The notes: generated by a model not told the origin, from the sequence alone. Positions 8,829-18,343 are shown, counted from the stretch's first letter. The stretch is DNA of 64,000 nucleotides from Arthrobacter sp. 18067 (GCF_902706295.1 NZ_CACSJJ010000001.1:527641-591640); one strand, 5' to 3'. A program made the numbers and translations.

Positions 8829-10244
8829 ATGACCACGGAAACCTCAGCCGCCCCGTTACCGGTGAGGGCCACCCACCGAATGGGGCCCCGTTCAGCCTTC
8901 GCGCTGCAGGCCGCGATATCGATTGCCTTCCTTGCCGCCTCCAGCGCGCCAACGCCCCTTTACGCGATGTACCAGTCATCGATGCAGCTTTCGAAGCTCC
9001 TGATCACCGTCATCTTCGCGGCCTATTCGATCGCGCTCCTCGTCGCGCTTCTCGTCGTCGGCGCCTTGTCCGACTACGTGGGCCGGCGCACGGTCATCAT
9101 TGCCGCACTGATTCTGGAACTCGCTGCGATGATCGTCTTCGCCGTCGCGGGCAGCTCCACGGAACTCATTGCGGCCCGGGCCCTCCAAGGCCTGGCCACC
9201 GGCGCCGCAACGGCCGCCCTGGCAGCCGGCCTCACCGACCTCTTCCCAGCCAAAGCCCCCGTCATGAACAGCGTCGCACCCATCCTGGGAATGGCCGCCG
9301 GCGCCCTCGGATCAGCGGCCCTCACCACCGTGTCCACGTTCCCGACCATCGAGGTCTTCATCGTCCTCGCGGTGCTGTTCGCCGTTCTGCTGATCGCAGC
9401 CTTCCGGCTACCCGAAACCGCCGCCAGGAAGCCCGGCGCCTTGACGTCCCTGGCAATCCGGCTGACCGTCCCCGAAGCTGCCCGCGGCCCCCTCCTTACC
9501 GCGGCACCCATGCTGGTTGCCATCTGGGCCATCGGTGGTTTCGTCCTTTCCTTGGGCCCCGCCCTGGTCCGCGCCGAAACCGGCTCCGACTCGCCCCTGG
9601 TGGGCGGGTGGTTCGTCTTCGCCTTGACCATCTCAGGAGCCATAGCCGTCGTGGTGATGCGCTCCGTGGCCCCGTTGAAGGCGTTCGTCATCGGCGGCAC
9701 CGCACTCGCAACCGGCGTCGGAGTTCTTCTTCTCGGTGTTCTCAGCCATCAAAGCGTCCTGTTGTTCATCGGAGCCGCTATCGCCGGGGTGGGCTTCGGT
9801 GGCGGATTCCAAGGCGCCATGCGGACCATTATGCCCACGGCAGCACCGGGCGAACGTGCTTCCCCGCTTGCCACCGTCTATGTCATCAGTTACCTCGCAA
9901 CAAGCGTGCCGGCCATCGGCGCCGGAATGTTGGCCTCCTCATGGGGAATGACGGCAACGGCCATCACCATAGGAAGTGCTGTAATCGCCCTTGCCCTCGT
10001 GGCACTGGCATCCGTGCTCATGCGGCCCCGGACCGCGCCGCTTCCCGCCCCGTCCACGGCCTACAGCACAGCCGATATCCGACGTCACGACGATCGGACA
10101 GCACTGGGATCCCCCGCTCACCGCCATGCAGCCATTGCGGCCACAGCCACGCACATCACCACCGTGATCGGCACCTTGCGGGACCTCGACCTCAGCGACA
10201 CTCCCCCGTCGCCTACACCCATCACCCTGGAGAACGTCCGATGA
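8829..10244 (+). CDS. MFS transporter
   Basis: This 471-residue, strongly hydrophobic protein has about 12 membrane segments. The loop between segments 2 and 3 carries the MFS A-motif form GALSDYVGRRTVI. Residues 1-25 are a short cytoplasmic lead, and the last 60 residues form a long hydrophilic tail with a histidine-containing stretch (RRHDDRTALGSPAHRHAAIAA). The ATG is preceded by AGGAAC. Its stop overlaps the amidase start (ATGA), so the two are translationally coupled. The divergent TetR and operator dyads suggest substrate-induced expression. Direction of transport and substrate are not evident; an amide taken up or an amidase product exported would both fit. Confidence 0.88.
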   Translation: MTTETSAAPLPVRATHRMGPRSAFALQAAISIAFLAASSAPTPLYAMYQSSMQLSKLLITVIFAAYSIALLVALLVVGALSDYVGRRTVIIAALILELAAMIVFAVAGSSTELIAARALQGLATGAATAALAAGLTDLFPAKAPVMNSVAPILGMAAGALGSAALTTVSTFPTIEVFIVLAVLFAVLLIAAFRLPETAARKPGALTSLAIRLTVPEAARGPLLTAAPMLVAIWAIGGFVLSLGPALVRAETGSDSPLVGGWFVFALTISGAIAVVVMRSVAPLKAFVIGGTALATGVGVLLLGVLSHQSVLLFIGAAIAGVGFGGGFQGAMRTIMPTAAPGERASPLATVYVISYLATSVPAIGAGMLASSWGMTATAITIGSAVIALALVALASVLMRPRTAPLPAPSTAYSTADIRRHDDRTALGSPAHRHAAIAATATHITTVIGTLRDLDLSDTPPSPTPITLENVR

Positions 10245-11605
10245 GTATCCTCGCTCCCGCTTCGTCCGCGTCCATTACTTCCATCCAGCAGGGCTTCGAG
10301 TCCGGCCAAAGCACTCCCCAGGACCTGCTCGAGACCTACATCGAACAGATCGCCTCCCGCGAACCTGACGTGTCCGCGTTTTCGAGCCTCGAACTCGAAC
10401 AAGCACGCACCCAGGCTTCCCGGGCCACGCAGGAAATCATCAACGGCCGAAGCCGAGGACCGCTTCATGGCGTTCCCCTGGGCATCAAAGACATGATCGA
10501 CGTCGCCGGAATGGAAACCACTGCCAGTTCGAAGGTCCGGCGCGGTCGCGTCGCAGCCACAGACGCACCAGTCACTGCGTCCCTACGCGCAGCCGGCGCA
10601 GTCATTCTGGGCAAAACACACACCCACGAATTCGCCTACGGACTGACGACACCTTCAACCCGCAACCCCCACGATCTCCAGCGAGTAGCGGGAGGCTCCA
10701 GCGGCGGCTCGGCGGCCGCCCTTGCCAGCCACATGATCGCCGGAGCACTCGGAACCGATACGGGAGGTTCCATCCGCGTCCCGGCGTCGCTGACCGGCGT
10801 CGTAGGCCTTAAGCCGTCCTTCGGCCTGGTCCCCCGAACCGGTGTCATCCCACTGGCGTGGTCGCTGGACCATGTCGGTCCGCTCGCACACACTGTTCCC
10901 GACGCCGCGATCCTCCTCAACGCGATGGCGGGGTTTGACCCCCTGGATCCTGGAAGTGCCCGCCGGGAACCCGTGGACTACACAGCCGGTCTGCACCGCG
11001 ACCTTGCAGGGGTTCGGATCGGGGTTCCGAGGAACTTCTTCTTCGACCACGTCGCCCAGGACGTCGAATCGGGTGTCCGCGCTGCCATCGACACCCTGGC
11101 TACACACGGCGCGTCCCTGATCCCCGTGGACGTGCCCTCCACGGAACTGTTTCACCCCGTGCAGTGGGGACTCATGGTCTCTGAAGCCAGCGCTTATCAC
11201 GCACGGGACCTGAGATCAGACGCGGACCTCTACGGAGACGACGTCAGAATCCTCCTCGAAGCCGGAGACCATATGCTGGCCACCGACTACATCAACGCCC
11301 TGCGCGCACGGACCAAAATCATCAGCGAATGGAATACCCTGTTCGGCACCATCGATCTGCTGGCCACCCCCAGTACGCCACAAACGGCAGCCCTCGCCGA
11401 CCAAGACAAGTTCGAATGGAGCGATGGCACCACGGAAACAGTCTCAGACGCCTACGTGCGCCTCGCTGCTCCCGCCAACCTGACAGGGCGACCGGCCATC
11501 TCCGTACCAGCAGGCCTTGACCGCACCGGCCTCCCGGTCGGATTCCAGCTCATCGGCCAACCGTTCCAGGAAGACCTGCTGCTCCGCGCGGCAAACAAAA
11601 TCTGA
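10241..11605 (+). CDS. amidase signature family enzyme
   Basis: The 454-residue protein carries the Ser-cisSer-Lys set of amidase signature hydrolases: Lys83 in LGIKDMIDV, the serine pair in GGSSGGSAAA (residues 151-160) and the nucleophile Ser177 in GTDTGGSIRVPA. These enzymes hydrolyse carboxamides or aryl-acyl amides in the cytoplasm. It overlaps the MFS stop by four bases. The end, LLLRAANKI, stops a little earlier than most family members and the stop lies only 31 bases before a dispersed repeat, so slight truncation by a rearrangement is possible. The substrate is unknown. Confidence 0.88.
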   Translation: MSILAPASSASITSIQQGFESGQSTPQDLLETYIEQIASREPDVSAFSSLELEQARTQASRATQEIINGRSRGPLHGVPLGIKDMIDVAGMETTASSKVRRGRVAATDAPVTASLRAAGAVILGKTHTHEFAYGLTTPSTRNPHDLQRVAGGSSGGSAAALASHMIAGALGTDTGGSIRVPASLTGVVGLKPSFGLVPRTGVIPLAWSLDHVGPLAHTVPDAAILLNAMAGFDPLDPGSARREPVDYTAGLHRDLAGVRIGVPRNFFFDHVAQDVESGVRAAIDTLATHGASLIPVDVPSTELFHPVQWGLMVSEASAYHARDLRSDADLYGDDVRILLEAGDHMLATDYINALRARTKIISEWNTLFGTIDLLATPSTPQTAALADQDKFEWSDGTTETVSDAYVRLAAPANLTGRPAISVPAGLDRTGLPVGFQLIGQPFQEDLLLRAANKI

Positions 11606-11635
11606 TCCAGGGTCACGTTGCGCCCAGTCCTCCTA

Positions 11636-11753
11636 CCCGTGAAGAGGTGCAAGCCAACCACCACCTACCGCATGAACGAAGAGAGGAACACATAAGCCCA
11701 GTACAGGGCAAGCGGAGGGCCGACCGGCCACGACTTTGATCCCGCTCCCGCCA
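11636..11753 (+). repeat. dispersed repeat, copy A (118 bp, divergent)
   Basis: GTGAAGAGGTGCAAGCCAAC and a later CAAGCGGAGGGC-CGACCGGCC segment align with the first 118 bases of the copies at 23308 and 58211 but with more mismatches and no downstream half. It begins 31 bases after the amidase stop. No coding potential is convincing in either direction. Confidence 0.6.
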
Positions 11754-11998
11754 GGTTTATCCGCCCAAGACCGCGCCGGTCAGCGAAGCGCATCGGAGAG
11801 CTGCCACCGAGCCGACATAGACTATCGAGGCCCCTGACGACATTAATGGGACGCAGGCCTGCATGCCCGGCAAGGCCCCTGTCACGTTAACTTCCGATGC
11901 CGCTGCGAGCTCTGCTGGGGTGGCCTCAAGGAGACGGCTGCGGCGGGTGATGCCGGCGTTCTATCACTGCAGTGTTGTCCTTCGTTGTCCGAGAAGTG
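11754..11998. other. non-coding stretch between repeat A and the SDR gene
   Basis: I see no gene here. Two similar short segments, GGCCCCTGACGACATTAATG near 11831 and GGCCCCTGTCACGTTAACTT near 11873, may be ends of decayed elements, but I cannot assign them. Confidence 0.3.
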
Positions 11999-12796
11999 TC
12001 AGCCGGGCAGAACAGCCGACCACCCGCCGTCGACCATGAGGTTCGCGCCGGTCACATAGGAAGCGTCATCTGAGGCGAGGAACAGCGCACATGCGGCCAC
12101 CTCCCCCGCTTCACCTACCCGCCCGAGGGGAATGTGGGCAGCTATACGCCGCATGGGATGGTCCTTGGCCAGAAGGTCCGCTTCGGTAGCCTGGGTGCGG
12201 ATCATGCCAGGGCTGACGCAGTTCACGCGGATCCCTCGGGGAGCCCCTTCTGCAGCAAGTTGCTTGGTCATGGCCACGACGGAACCCTTGGTTGCCGTGT
12301 GTGCCAGCCGCCCGTTGGTGACCGAGCCGGTCACCCCTGCCGTCGAGCCGACAAGTACGACGGCGGACTTGCCGGCTTTGCTGAGCATCGGCCAGAAGTG
12401 CCGCACGGGAAGGAAGACGACGTCCACCTCGTGCCGGAAATTCCACGTCCAGTCCTCATAGCTGATGTCCTCCAACGCTGCGAAGCGAGTGGCGGCAGCA
12501 TTGGCATAGAGCACATCTACCCGGCCATGCTCATGGAGCACGAAATTGGCCCATTCGAGCACGGAAGCCTCGTTAGTCAGGTCAACAGCGCGAGCCGCAG
12601 CCGCCTGGCCACCGTCGGCACGGATCGCTTCCACCGTTGACTCTGCCCCTTCCAGATCGAGATCGCACCCCACCACGATTGCTCCCTCACGGGCAAACAG
12701 CATGGCTGCCGCCCGGCCTTGCCCCGACGCGATGCCGGTGATCACCGTTATCTTTCCTGCGAGTCGGAGCGGCGGTGCGGTGGTGTTGAGTGTCAT
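11999..12796 (-). CDS. SDR family protein with His in place of catalytic Tyr
   Basis: This 265-residue SDR has the nucleotide loop TGIASGQG (residues 20-27), the classic C-terminal NCVSPGMIRT and YVTGANLMVDGGW motifs, and Ser151 and Lys170 in the expected catalytic positions. The position of the catalytic tyrosine is occupied by His166 (AHTATKG instead of AYSASKG), so ordinary proton transfer by Tyr is not possible. NAD(H) binding is likely because Asp45 follows the second beta strand. It is 82 bases downstream of the LysR gene, in the same direction, and may belong to the same catabolic locus. Substrate unknown. Confidence 0.85.
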   Translation of the reverse strand: MTLNTTAPPLRLAGKITVITGIASGQGRAAAMLFAREGAIVVGCDLDLEGAESTVEAIRADGGQAAAARAVDLTNEASVLEWANFVLHEHGRVDVLYANAAATRFAALEDISYEDWTWNFRHEVDVVFLPVRHFWPMLSKAGKSAVVLVGSTAGVTGSVTNGRLAHTATKGSVVAMTKQLAAEGAPRGIRVNCVSPGMIRTQATEADLLAKDHPMRRIAAHIPLGRVGEAGEVAACALFLASDDASYVTGANLMVDGGWSAVLPG

Positions 12797-12878
12797 GCCT
12801 CCATCCTCCGGTCAGGGGAACTATTGAAGAATGGCCCGTTTCGGATACGACCTATCCATGACGTGGATAGTCCTGGCG

Positions 12879-13835
12879 TCAGTTATTGGAAACTGCCATG
12901 ACCGTGACGGGATGCGCCTTCACCGGAAAGAACTCATGAAGCTGCGAACAAGCGCGCTGCACCACAGAACGGAGCCATACGTTTGCAGGGTCCTCCGTCT
13001 GCGACGGATGCCAGTACATCGCCTCCACCAAGGCGGCTTCCAAATCCTCGGCGAACTCAAGAACCTCAATAGATGCCCCGCGCTGCGCCCTCGCGGCCAG
13101 CATGCGCGGAACCAAGGCCACCAAGTCCGTGCCCTCAACCAATAACGGCAGCGACAAGAAGCCAGCCACCACCGCCGCCACCCGGCGTCGGACGCCCCGG
13201 GATTCGAACAGCTTGTCAGCCGGAGTGCTGATGCCCTCGCCGAAGTAGCCGACAGCATGCGGCACCCCGACAAGATCTTCGACGGTCAAGGTGGGAAGCT
13301 GAAGGAGCGGATTCCCGGCGTCGGCCACAGCCACGAAACTGTCCCGGAAAAGCTGCTTAGCGTCACCCTGCATCTTGTAGCCCGTTGGTCCCACCAGCAG
13401 GTCCATCCTGGAGTACTCCGCCATGGTGCCCTGCAGTCCGGACGTGGGGACGAAATCCACCACCACGTGCGGTGCCTCCTGTTGCAGGATCCCCCGCAGC
13501 GGCCCCACGATGAGTGCGGCCGCATAGTCGGACGCAGCAATGACAAACTCCCTTTCGCTCGTAGCGGCATCAAAGCCCGATCGAACACGTGTGGCCCGCT
13601 GGACGTGAAGCATGGCTTCATCAACCAGCGGGACCAATGATTGTGCGAAGGGAGTGAGATCGTAGGTTCGGCCGTTGCGAACCAGCAGTTCGTCGTCGAA
13701 ATGCCTTCTGAGCCTGGCCATCGCCGCACTGGTGGCCGGCTGGCTGAGCTGGAGCCGTTCCGCTGCCCGGGAAACATTCCGCAGCTCCAACAGGACCTGC
13801 AGTTGGGGCAACAGGTTCAAGTCCAGGTTCTTCAT
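12879..13835 (-). CDS. LysR-family transcriptional regulator
   Basis: The 318-residue protein starts with MKNLDLNLLPQLQVLLELRN followed by the LysR winged helix-turn-helix (SRAAERLQLSQPATSAAMARLRRHF, residues 21-45) and a substrate-binding effector domain. The NodD/nahR-like start LDLNLL and FDDELLVRNGR are typical of regulators of aromatic pathways. The ATG at 13835 was chosen because the DNA-binding domain begins there, although the frame stays open further upstream through the MFS gene. It is encoded 29 bases downstream of the MFS carrier and divergent from the meta-cleavage operon, which it probably controls. Confidence 0.88.
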   Translation of the reverse strand: MKNLDLNLLPQLQVLLELRNVSRAAERLQLSQPATSAAMARLRRHFDDELLVRNGRTYDLTPFAQSLVPLVDEAMLHVQRATRVRSGFDAATSEREFVIAASDYAAALIVGPLRGILQQEAPHVVVDFVPTSGLQGTMAEYSRMDLLVGPTGYKMQGDAKQLFRDSFVAVADAGNPLLQLPTLTVEDLVGVPHAVGYFGEGISTPADKLFESRGVRRRVAAVVAGFLSLPLLVEGTDLVALVPRMLAARAQRGASIEVLEFAEDLEAALVEAMYWHPSQTEDPANVWLRSVVQRACSQLHEFFPVKAHPVTVMAVSNN

Positions 13836-13864
13836 TTCCCTAGGGTATCCAGCCGCCGGCAACT

Positions 13865-15073
13865 TTACTGGCTGATGGTGACCAACCGAGGCCCCCGGAC
13901 CAGGATCGCCACCAAGGCAAGCGCGCAAGCCATGCCCAACGCCCCAAGTGCAAGGCTGAGGTTCCCCAGGCCAGCAGCAACTGCGCCAAGAACAATCGGG
14001 GTGAGGAACTGCCCGATGAACAGCGTCCCGGTCCAGATGCCGGTACCGCGTCCCCGCTGGGCGAAGTCCAGGCCGTTGACCGCCCACGTCAGGAGTGTCG
14101 GCAGCAGCACTCCGGTACCGGCACTGGCGATAACGGCGCCCGCGATCGCCAGCGGGACATTCCCGGCCAACGAGACAAGGCAAAGCCCGACGGCGGCCAG
14201 TCCGAAAGCGCCGATCAGCAGTTTCCTGGTGCCCAGCTTGGCAAGGTACCGGAAGGAGATGGCGCCTGCTGCAGTGGCCAATGAGGCGATCGCAGCGGCA
14301 CCGCCAATGAGCCCAGTATCCGTGACGCCCAAACCCGTGATGACATACGGCAAGTGGACGATCAGCGCGTAGAACACGATCCCGCCGAACAGCGTCACAG
14401 CGGCCGGGGCGCCAATCTGTCGCCACGGCACCGGCTGTTTCGTGGTGGTTGTGGGCGCGACTTTTGCAGGCTCCCACAGCTTAAGGACCATGGGGATCAC
14501 CAGCACGGCGCTCACCGCGTAGAGCCAAAACGGAGTCCGCCAACTGATGCTGCCCAGGGCGCCGCCCAAGGCAAAGAACGCGGTGGCCGCCAGCGCGCTG
14601 ACCATGGTCTGGAGACCGAGGTACTTGTTCCGCTGCTGTCCCGAATAGTAGTCGGTGATCAAGGTGGTGCAGCAGGTCATGATGGCCGCCTCGGCAATCC
14701 CTACGCCGACTCTCGAGAAAGCGATGGCGCCAAGGGAATCCAACCACAACGGTGCCGTCCCAAAAAGGGCGTACGCCAGCATCGCATAGATGAGCAGCTG
14801 CTTGCGCCCCATCCGGTCCGCGACGTAGCCCGCAAGGGGCGAGAACAGTGCTACGAACAACGCCGGCAGGGTGAGGACCAAGGGAACCAAGATGGCGACA
14901 CCAGCGGTATCGGCAAAGACCTGGTTCAGAGTAGGGAGGACAGGTGCCAGTAGAACCGCGCCGAGTACGGGCATGCAGCTGCCAGCGACCAGCAGTGCGG
15001 CCTGGGTCTTTCCGGCCGTCCGGCCGTCAGCTGGTGGACGGGTCTCGATCGCAGTTGGATCCATGGTGCTCAT
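13865..15073 (-). CDS. MFS transporter, probably aromatic substrate uptake
   Basis: This 402-residue protein has about 12 membrane segments with the A-motif GYVADRMGRKQLL between segments 2 and 3 and a second conserved region around YSGQQRNKYLG. The start at 15073 (MSTMDP) has GAAGGA seven bases upstream; an upstream in-frame ATG at 15142 lacks a ribosome site. It is transcribed with the LysR gene and divergent from the dioxygenase operon, so uptake of the aromatic compound degraded by that operon is the simplest role. This is inference from position only. Confidence 0.85.
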   Translation of the reverse strand: MSTMDPTAIETRPPADGRTAGKTQAALLVAGSCMPVLGAVLLAPVLPTLNQVFADTAGVAILVPLVLTLPALFVALFSPLAGYVADRMGRKQLLIYAMLAYALFGTAPLWLDSLGAIAFSRVGVGIAEAAIMTCCTTLITDYYSGQQRNKYLGLQTMVSALAATAFFALGGALGSISWRTPFWLYAVSAVLVIPMVLKLWEPAKVAPTTTTKQPVPWRQIGAPAAVTLFGGIVFYALIVHLPYVITGLGVTDTGLIGGAAAIASLATAAGAISFRYLAKLGTRKLLIGAFGLAAVGLCLVSLAGNVPLAIAGAVIASAGTGVLLPTLLTWAVNGLDFAQRGRGTGIWTGTLFIGQFLTPIVLGAVAAGLGNLSLALGALGMACALALVAILVRGPRLVTISQ

Positions 15074-15182
15074 TGGTGTTCCTTCGCCTTTGAAGATAAT
15101 CCCCCGGAAAATGGCAGAGGTGCCGGGAGGGACTGCACTCACTGTGGCAAGGGGCCGGCAGGCGGAGAATAGCGGTTTCCGT

Positions 15183-15193
15183 ATAGCTGCTAT
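15183..15193. promoter_or_regulatory. dyad ATAGC-T-GCTAT in the divergent promoter
   Basis: ATAGCTGCTAT is a perfect dyad in the 305-base spacer between the MFS/LysR pair and the dioxygenase operon. It shares the ATAG/CTAT half-sites with the dyad at 15269, as expected for LysR sites. Confidence 0.35.
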
Positions 15194-15268
15194 TTGTTCG
15201 GTTGATGGGTGGTTTCACTGGGTCGGGCTGAGAGTGCCACGGAAGGCACCATTAGTATTCGTGCGGCG

Positions 15269-15281
15269 GATAGTTGCTATC
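15269..15281. promoter_or_regulatory. dyad GATAG-TTG-CTATC, candidate LysR site
   Basis: GATAG and CTATC arms flank a 3-base centre 98 bases before the dioxygenase start. The wider region also has GTATTCG near 15256 and CGAATAC near 15299 as an outer inverted pair. The placement suits a regulator of the divergent operons. Confidence 0.4.
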
Positions 15282-15378
15282 AGATAGTTGCCCTTCTCCG
15301 AATACGTGATATGGCTCATGGTTGTTACAGGACCTGCAGATCACTGTCCGAGTCATCAGTACTTAGAAGGAATTCATC

Positions 15379-16398
15379 GTGGAAACTCCCCTTTCTCATC
15401 TTGCCCACCTCGAAATCACCACTCCGGACGTCGAAGCCTCGGCACGGTTCTACGAGGAAAAGTTCGGCATGCGCATCATCGACCGCGAGGATGGCAACGT
15501 CTACTTGCGGTGCTGGGGCGATTACTACCGCTACAGCCTCGTCATCACCGAAGGTTCCGAAGCATCGCTCGGACGGATGGCGTGGCGCACCAACTCCCAG
15601 TCCGCCCTGGAAGCAGCTGCAGCCCGGGTCGAAGCAACCGGCGTGCAGGGTACCTGGACCGCCGGTGGCCACGGCTTCGGCAAGGCCTACGAGTTCACGG
15701 GCCCCTACGGACACCACATGCGCCTGTTCTATGACGTGGAGAAGTTCGTCGCCGAGCCCGGCTTCGAATCCACCTATCCGGACCGTCCTGAGCGTCGCAG
15801 CAGCCACGCCGCCGCTCCGCGTTTCCTGGACCACGTAACTGTGGCTTCCTCCGACGTCCGGGGATTCGCCAAGTGGTACAACGAAGCACTCGGCTTCCGC
15901 GTCATGGCGTTCGTGGACCTGGACGAGGCACCCATCACGGTCTTCTCCGTGCTCACCACCAACGAGAAGTCCCACGACCTCGGCGTCGTCCTGGACACCT
16001 CCCAGCGGGCCGGCCGAGTCAACCACATCGCTTTCTGGGTGGACGCCACCGAGGACCTGCTCCGCACTGCTGACGTGATGATGGAAAACGGCACCCCTAT
16101 GGAATACGGCCCCTCCATCCACGGAGTGGGTGAACAGAACTTCCTCTACTTCCGCGACCCCTCCGGCCTGCGCGTGGAACTGAACTCCGGCGGCTACCGC
16201 AACTACGTTCCGGACTGGGACGCCAACACCTGGAAGCCGTCCGAAGGTTCCAACAACTTCTACAAGAACGGCGCCATGCCGCACTCCATGACCGAATCCT
16301 TCCCGCCGGCCGAAGGTTTCACAGCCACTGAAGAAGGTGCTTCCGCTGAAATGAAGGAAGCACTCCTGAACCCCTACGCAAAGCAGGGCCGCGGCTAA
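15379..16398 (+). CDS. VOC-family extradiol (catechol 2,3-) dioxygenase
   Basis: The 339-residue protein has two vicinal-oxygen-chelate modules. The iron ligands of type I extradiol dioxygenases are visible in the second module as His152 (LDHVTV), His216 (VNHIAFW) and Glu267 (LRVELN), with the conserved His199, His248 and Tyr257 nearby. Such enzymes open catechol rings next to the hydroxyl pair (meta cleavage). The start is a GTG at 15379 behind AGAAGG. The stop shares a base with the next start (TAATG), so it heads a tightly coupled six-gene operon. It would act on the ring made by the monooxygenase encoded three genes downstream. The exact catechol is not determined. Confidence 0.92.
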   Translation: METPLSHLAHLEITTPDVEASARFYEEKFGMRIIDREDGNVYLRCWGDYYRYSLVITEGSEASLGRMAWRTNSQSALEAAAARVEATGVQGTWTAGGHGFGKAYEFTGPYGHHMRLFYDVEKFVAEPGFESTYPDRPERRSSHAAAPRFLDHVTVASSDVRGFAKWYNEALGFRVMAFVDLDEAPITVFSVLTTNEKSHDLGVVLDTSQRAGRVNHIAFWVDATEDLLRTADVMMENGTPMEYGPSIHGVGEQNFLYFRDPSGLRVELNSGGYRNYVPDWDANTWKPSEGSNNFYKNGAMPHSMTESFPPAEGFTATEEGASAEMKEALLNPYAKQGRG

Positions 16399-17339
16399 TG
16401 ACGCAGCCAGACTATGCACTGATCCGCTTCCAGGAGCAGGGCGCAGACAAAGCACAGACCGGCTTGCTGGTCGGTGACCGCGTGCTGCCCCTGGACAGCG
16501 ACATCAACTCGCTGATCCAGCACTGGGAGACCACCGAAAGCGAGCTCGACCAACTGGCCGCAACGGTTGGCGCAGAAGGAGGCCTGGCGCTGTCCGGCGT
16601 CGAGGTCCTTGCCCCGGTTGAACCCGCGCAGGTCCTGCAGACCGGAGCCAACTACCGCAAGCACGTCATAGACCTGGCTGTGGCGCACCGTGAAGCGGGC
16701 CAGGACGCCGAGGAGGTACGCGCCAAGACTGCCGCGATGATGGACAAGCGGGCAGGCCAGGGAACGCCGTACTTCTTCATCGGCCTCCCCACGGCGATCG
16801 CGGCCGCCACGGACGACCTCACCCTGCCGGGGTACAGCAAGTCCCACGACTGGGAACTGGAACTCGCGGCAGTGATCGGTAAGGAAGCCTTCCGCGTCAC
16901 ACCCGAGCAGGCGCTGGAGCATGTCTTTGGGTACACCATGGTCAACGACATCACCACGCGCGAATATGTGTTCCGTAAGGACATGCCCGCCATCGGATCG
17001 GACTGGTACCGCGCCAAGAATGCACCGGGTTTCCTGCCCACCGGTCCCCTGCTGGTCCCGGCCAAGTTCTTCGGTGACCCGCAGGATGTCCAGGTCACGC
17101 TGAAGCTCAACGGCAAAGCCATGCAGGACGAATCGACTCAGGACATGATCTTCGGTGTCGCCAAGCTGGTCAGCGAAGCCTCCCAGATCATGCCCCTGAA
17201 GCCCGGTGACTTGGTCCTGACCGGCAGCCCCGCGGGCAACGGCCAGCACTGGGGACGGCTCCTGCAGGACGGCGACATCATGGAAGGCACCATCACCGGG
17301 CTCGGCACCCAACTCATCCACTGCATGGACGAACAGTGA
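16398..17339 (+). CDS. fumarylacetoacetate hydrolase (FAH) family protein, first copy
   Basis: This 313-residue member of the FAH superfamily has the metal-binding pattern HDWELELAAVIG and the following VNDITTREY, with the C-terminal PLKPGDLVLTGSPAG. Family members hydrate, decarboxylate, isomerise or hydrolyse ring-cleavage products using a divalent metal. The start overlaps the dioxygenase stop and its own stop overlaps the cyclase start (GTGA). It differs clearly from the second FAH protein encoded at 20655, so the two probably catalyse successive steps. Confidence 0.9.
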   Translation: MTQPDYALIRFQEQGADKAQTGLLVGDRVLPLDSDINSLIQHWETTESELDQLAATVGAEGGLALSGVEVLAPVEPAQVLQTGANYRKHVIDLAVAHREAGQDAEEVRAKTAAMMDKRAGQGTPYFFIGLPTAIAAATDDLTLPGYSKSHDWELELAAVIGKEAFRVTPEQALEHVFGYTMVNDITTREYVFRKDMPAIGSDWYRAKNAPGFLPTGPLLVPAKFFGDPQDVQVTLKLNGKAMQDESTQDMIFGVAKLVSEASQIMPLKPGDLVLTGSPAGNGQHWGRLLQDGDIMEGTITGLGTQLIHCMDEQ

Positions 17340-18343
17340 CCACTGATGCCGTAAACGTTTCCCTGATCCAGCGATCCGATCCGCTGGCGAGCATCACTGC
17401 GGCCGCGGAGCAGTACAACAACTGGGGCCGCTGGGGCGCGGACGACGTCCTTGGAACGCTGAACTTTATCGACGCGGCAAAACGGGTCGAGGCTGCTGCG
17501 CTGGTGACCACCGGGGAGGCGTTCTCCTTATCGCAACCGTTCGACACCAACGGACCCCAGAAGGGATGGCGCCGCCGCACCAACCCCGTCCACACCATGA
17601 CTGATACCGGAGTGGACGCGGAGCGCGGGAACCAGGGCTTCCCCCACGGGTTCGGCGGAGCTGATGACGTGATCGCCATGCCGCTGCAATGCTCCACGCA
17701 ATGGGACGGGTTGGGCCACATCTTTGATCGGGGCAAAGCATGGAACGGCCGTGCCGCCGGCGATGTGGTCACCTCCGAGGGGGATCTGCTCACCGGGATC
17801 GAAACCGCCGCGGCCAAAATCGTCACCCGTGGCGTGCTGCTCGACGTCGGCCGTGCACTCGGTCCGGAGTTGGGTCGTAGCGACGGGGAACTCCCTGATG
17901 GCTTCGCGATCACCCCGGAACACGTGGAACGCACTATTGAGCTCCAGGGGACCAGCTCCACAGTCCGCCGCGGGGACATCGTGGTGATCCGGACCGGGCA
18001 GTACACCCGGGTCCGCCGGGAAGGCTGGGGCGACTATGCAGGCGGGTCGGCGCCGGGATTGTCTTTCAGCACCGCGGCCTGGCTGCATGCCTCTGAGATC
18101 GCCGGAATCGCTACGGATACCTGGGGCTTCGAGGTCCGCCCCAATGAGTTCGAGGGCGCTTTCCAACCGCTCCACCAGATCGCCATCCCCAACCTGGGGT
18201 TGTTCCTGGGCGAAATGTGGGATCCGGATGCCTTGGCTGAAGCATGTGCTGCCGACGGCAAGTACGACTTCATGCTCACGGCAGCCCCACTCCCCATCAC
18301 CGGGGCTGTCGGTTCACCGGTCAATCCGATCGCCGTCCGCTAG
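17336..18343 (+). CDS. cyclase family (kynurenine formamidase-like) hydrolase
   Basis: The 335-residue protein belongs to the PF04199 cyclase group, metal-dependent enzymes that include kynurenine formamidase and isatin hydrolase. The usual metal motif HxGTHxDxPxH appears here as QCSTQWDGLGHIF, with Gln replacing the first metal-loop His of the shorter bacterial enzymes. Other conserved parts are RRGDIVVIRTGQ and the late NEFEGAFQPLHQIAIPNLG. The GTG start overlaps the FAH stop. It may hydrolyse an amide or lactone intermediate; the presence of this enzyme hints at a nitrogen- or lactone-containing aromatic substrate. Confidence 0.85.
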   Translation: MTTDAVNVSLIQRSDPLASITAAAEQYNNWGRWGADDVLGTLNFIDAAKRVEAAALVTTGEAFSLSQPFDTNGPQKGWRRRTNPVHTMTDTGVDAERGNQGFPHGFGGADDVIAMPLQCSTQWDGLGHIFDRGKAWNGRAAGDVVTSEGDLLTGIETAAAKIVTRGVLLDVGRALGPELGRSDGELPDGFAITPEHVERTIELQGTSSTVRRGDIVVIRTGQYTRVRREGWGDYAGGSAPGLSFSTAAWLHASEIAGIATDTWGFEVRPNEFEGAFQPLHQIAIPNLGLFLGEMWDPDALAEACAADGKYDFMLTAAPLPITGAVGSPVNPIAVR

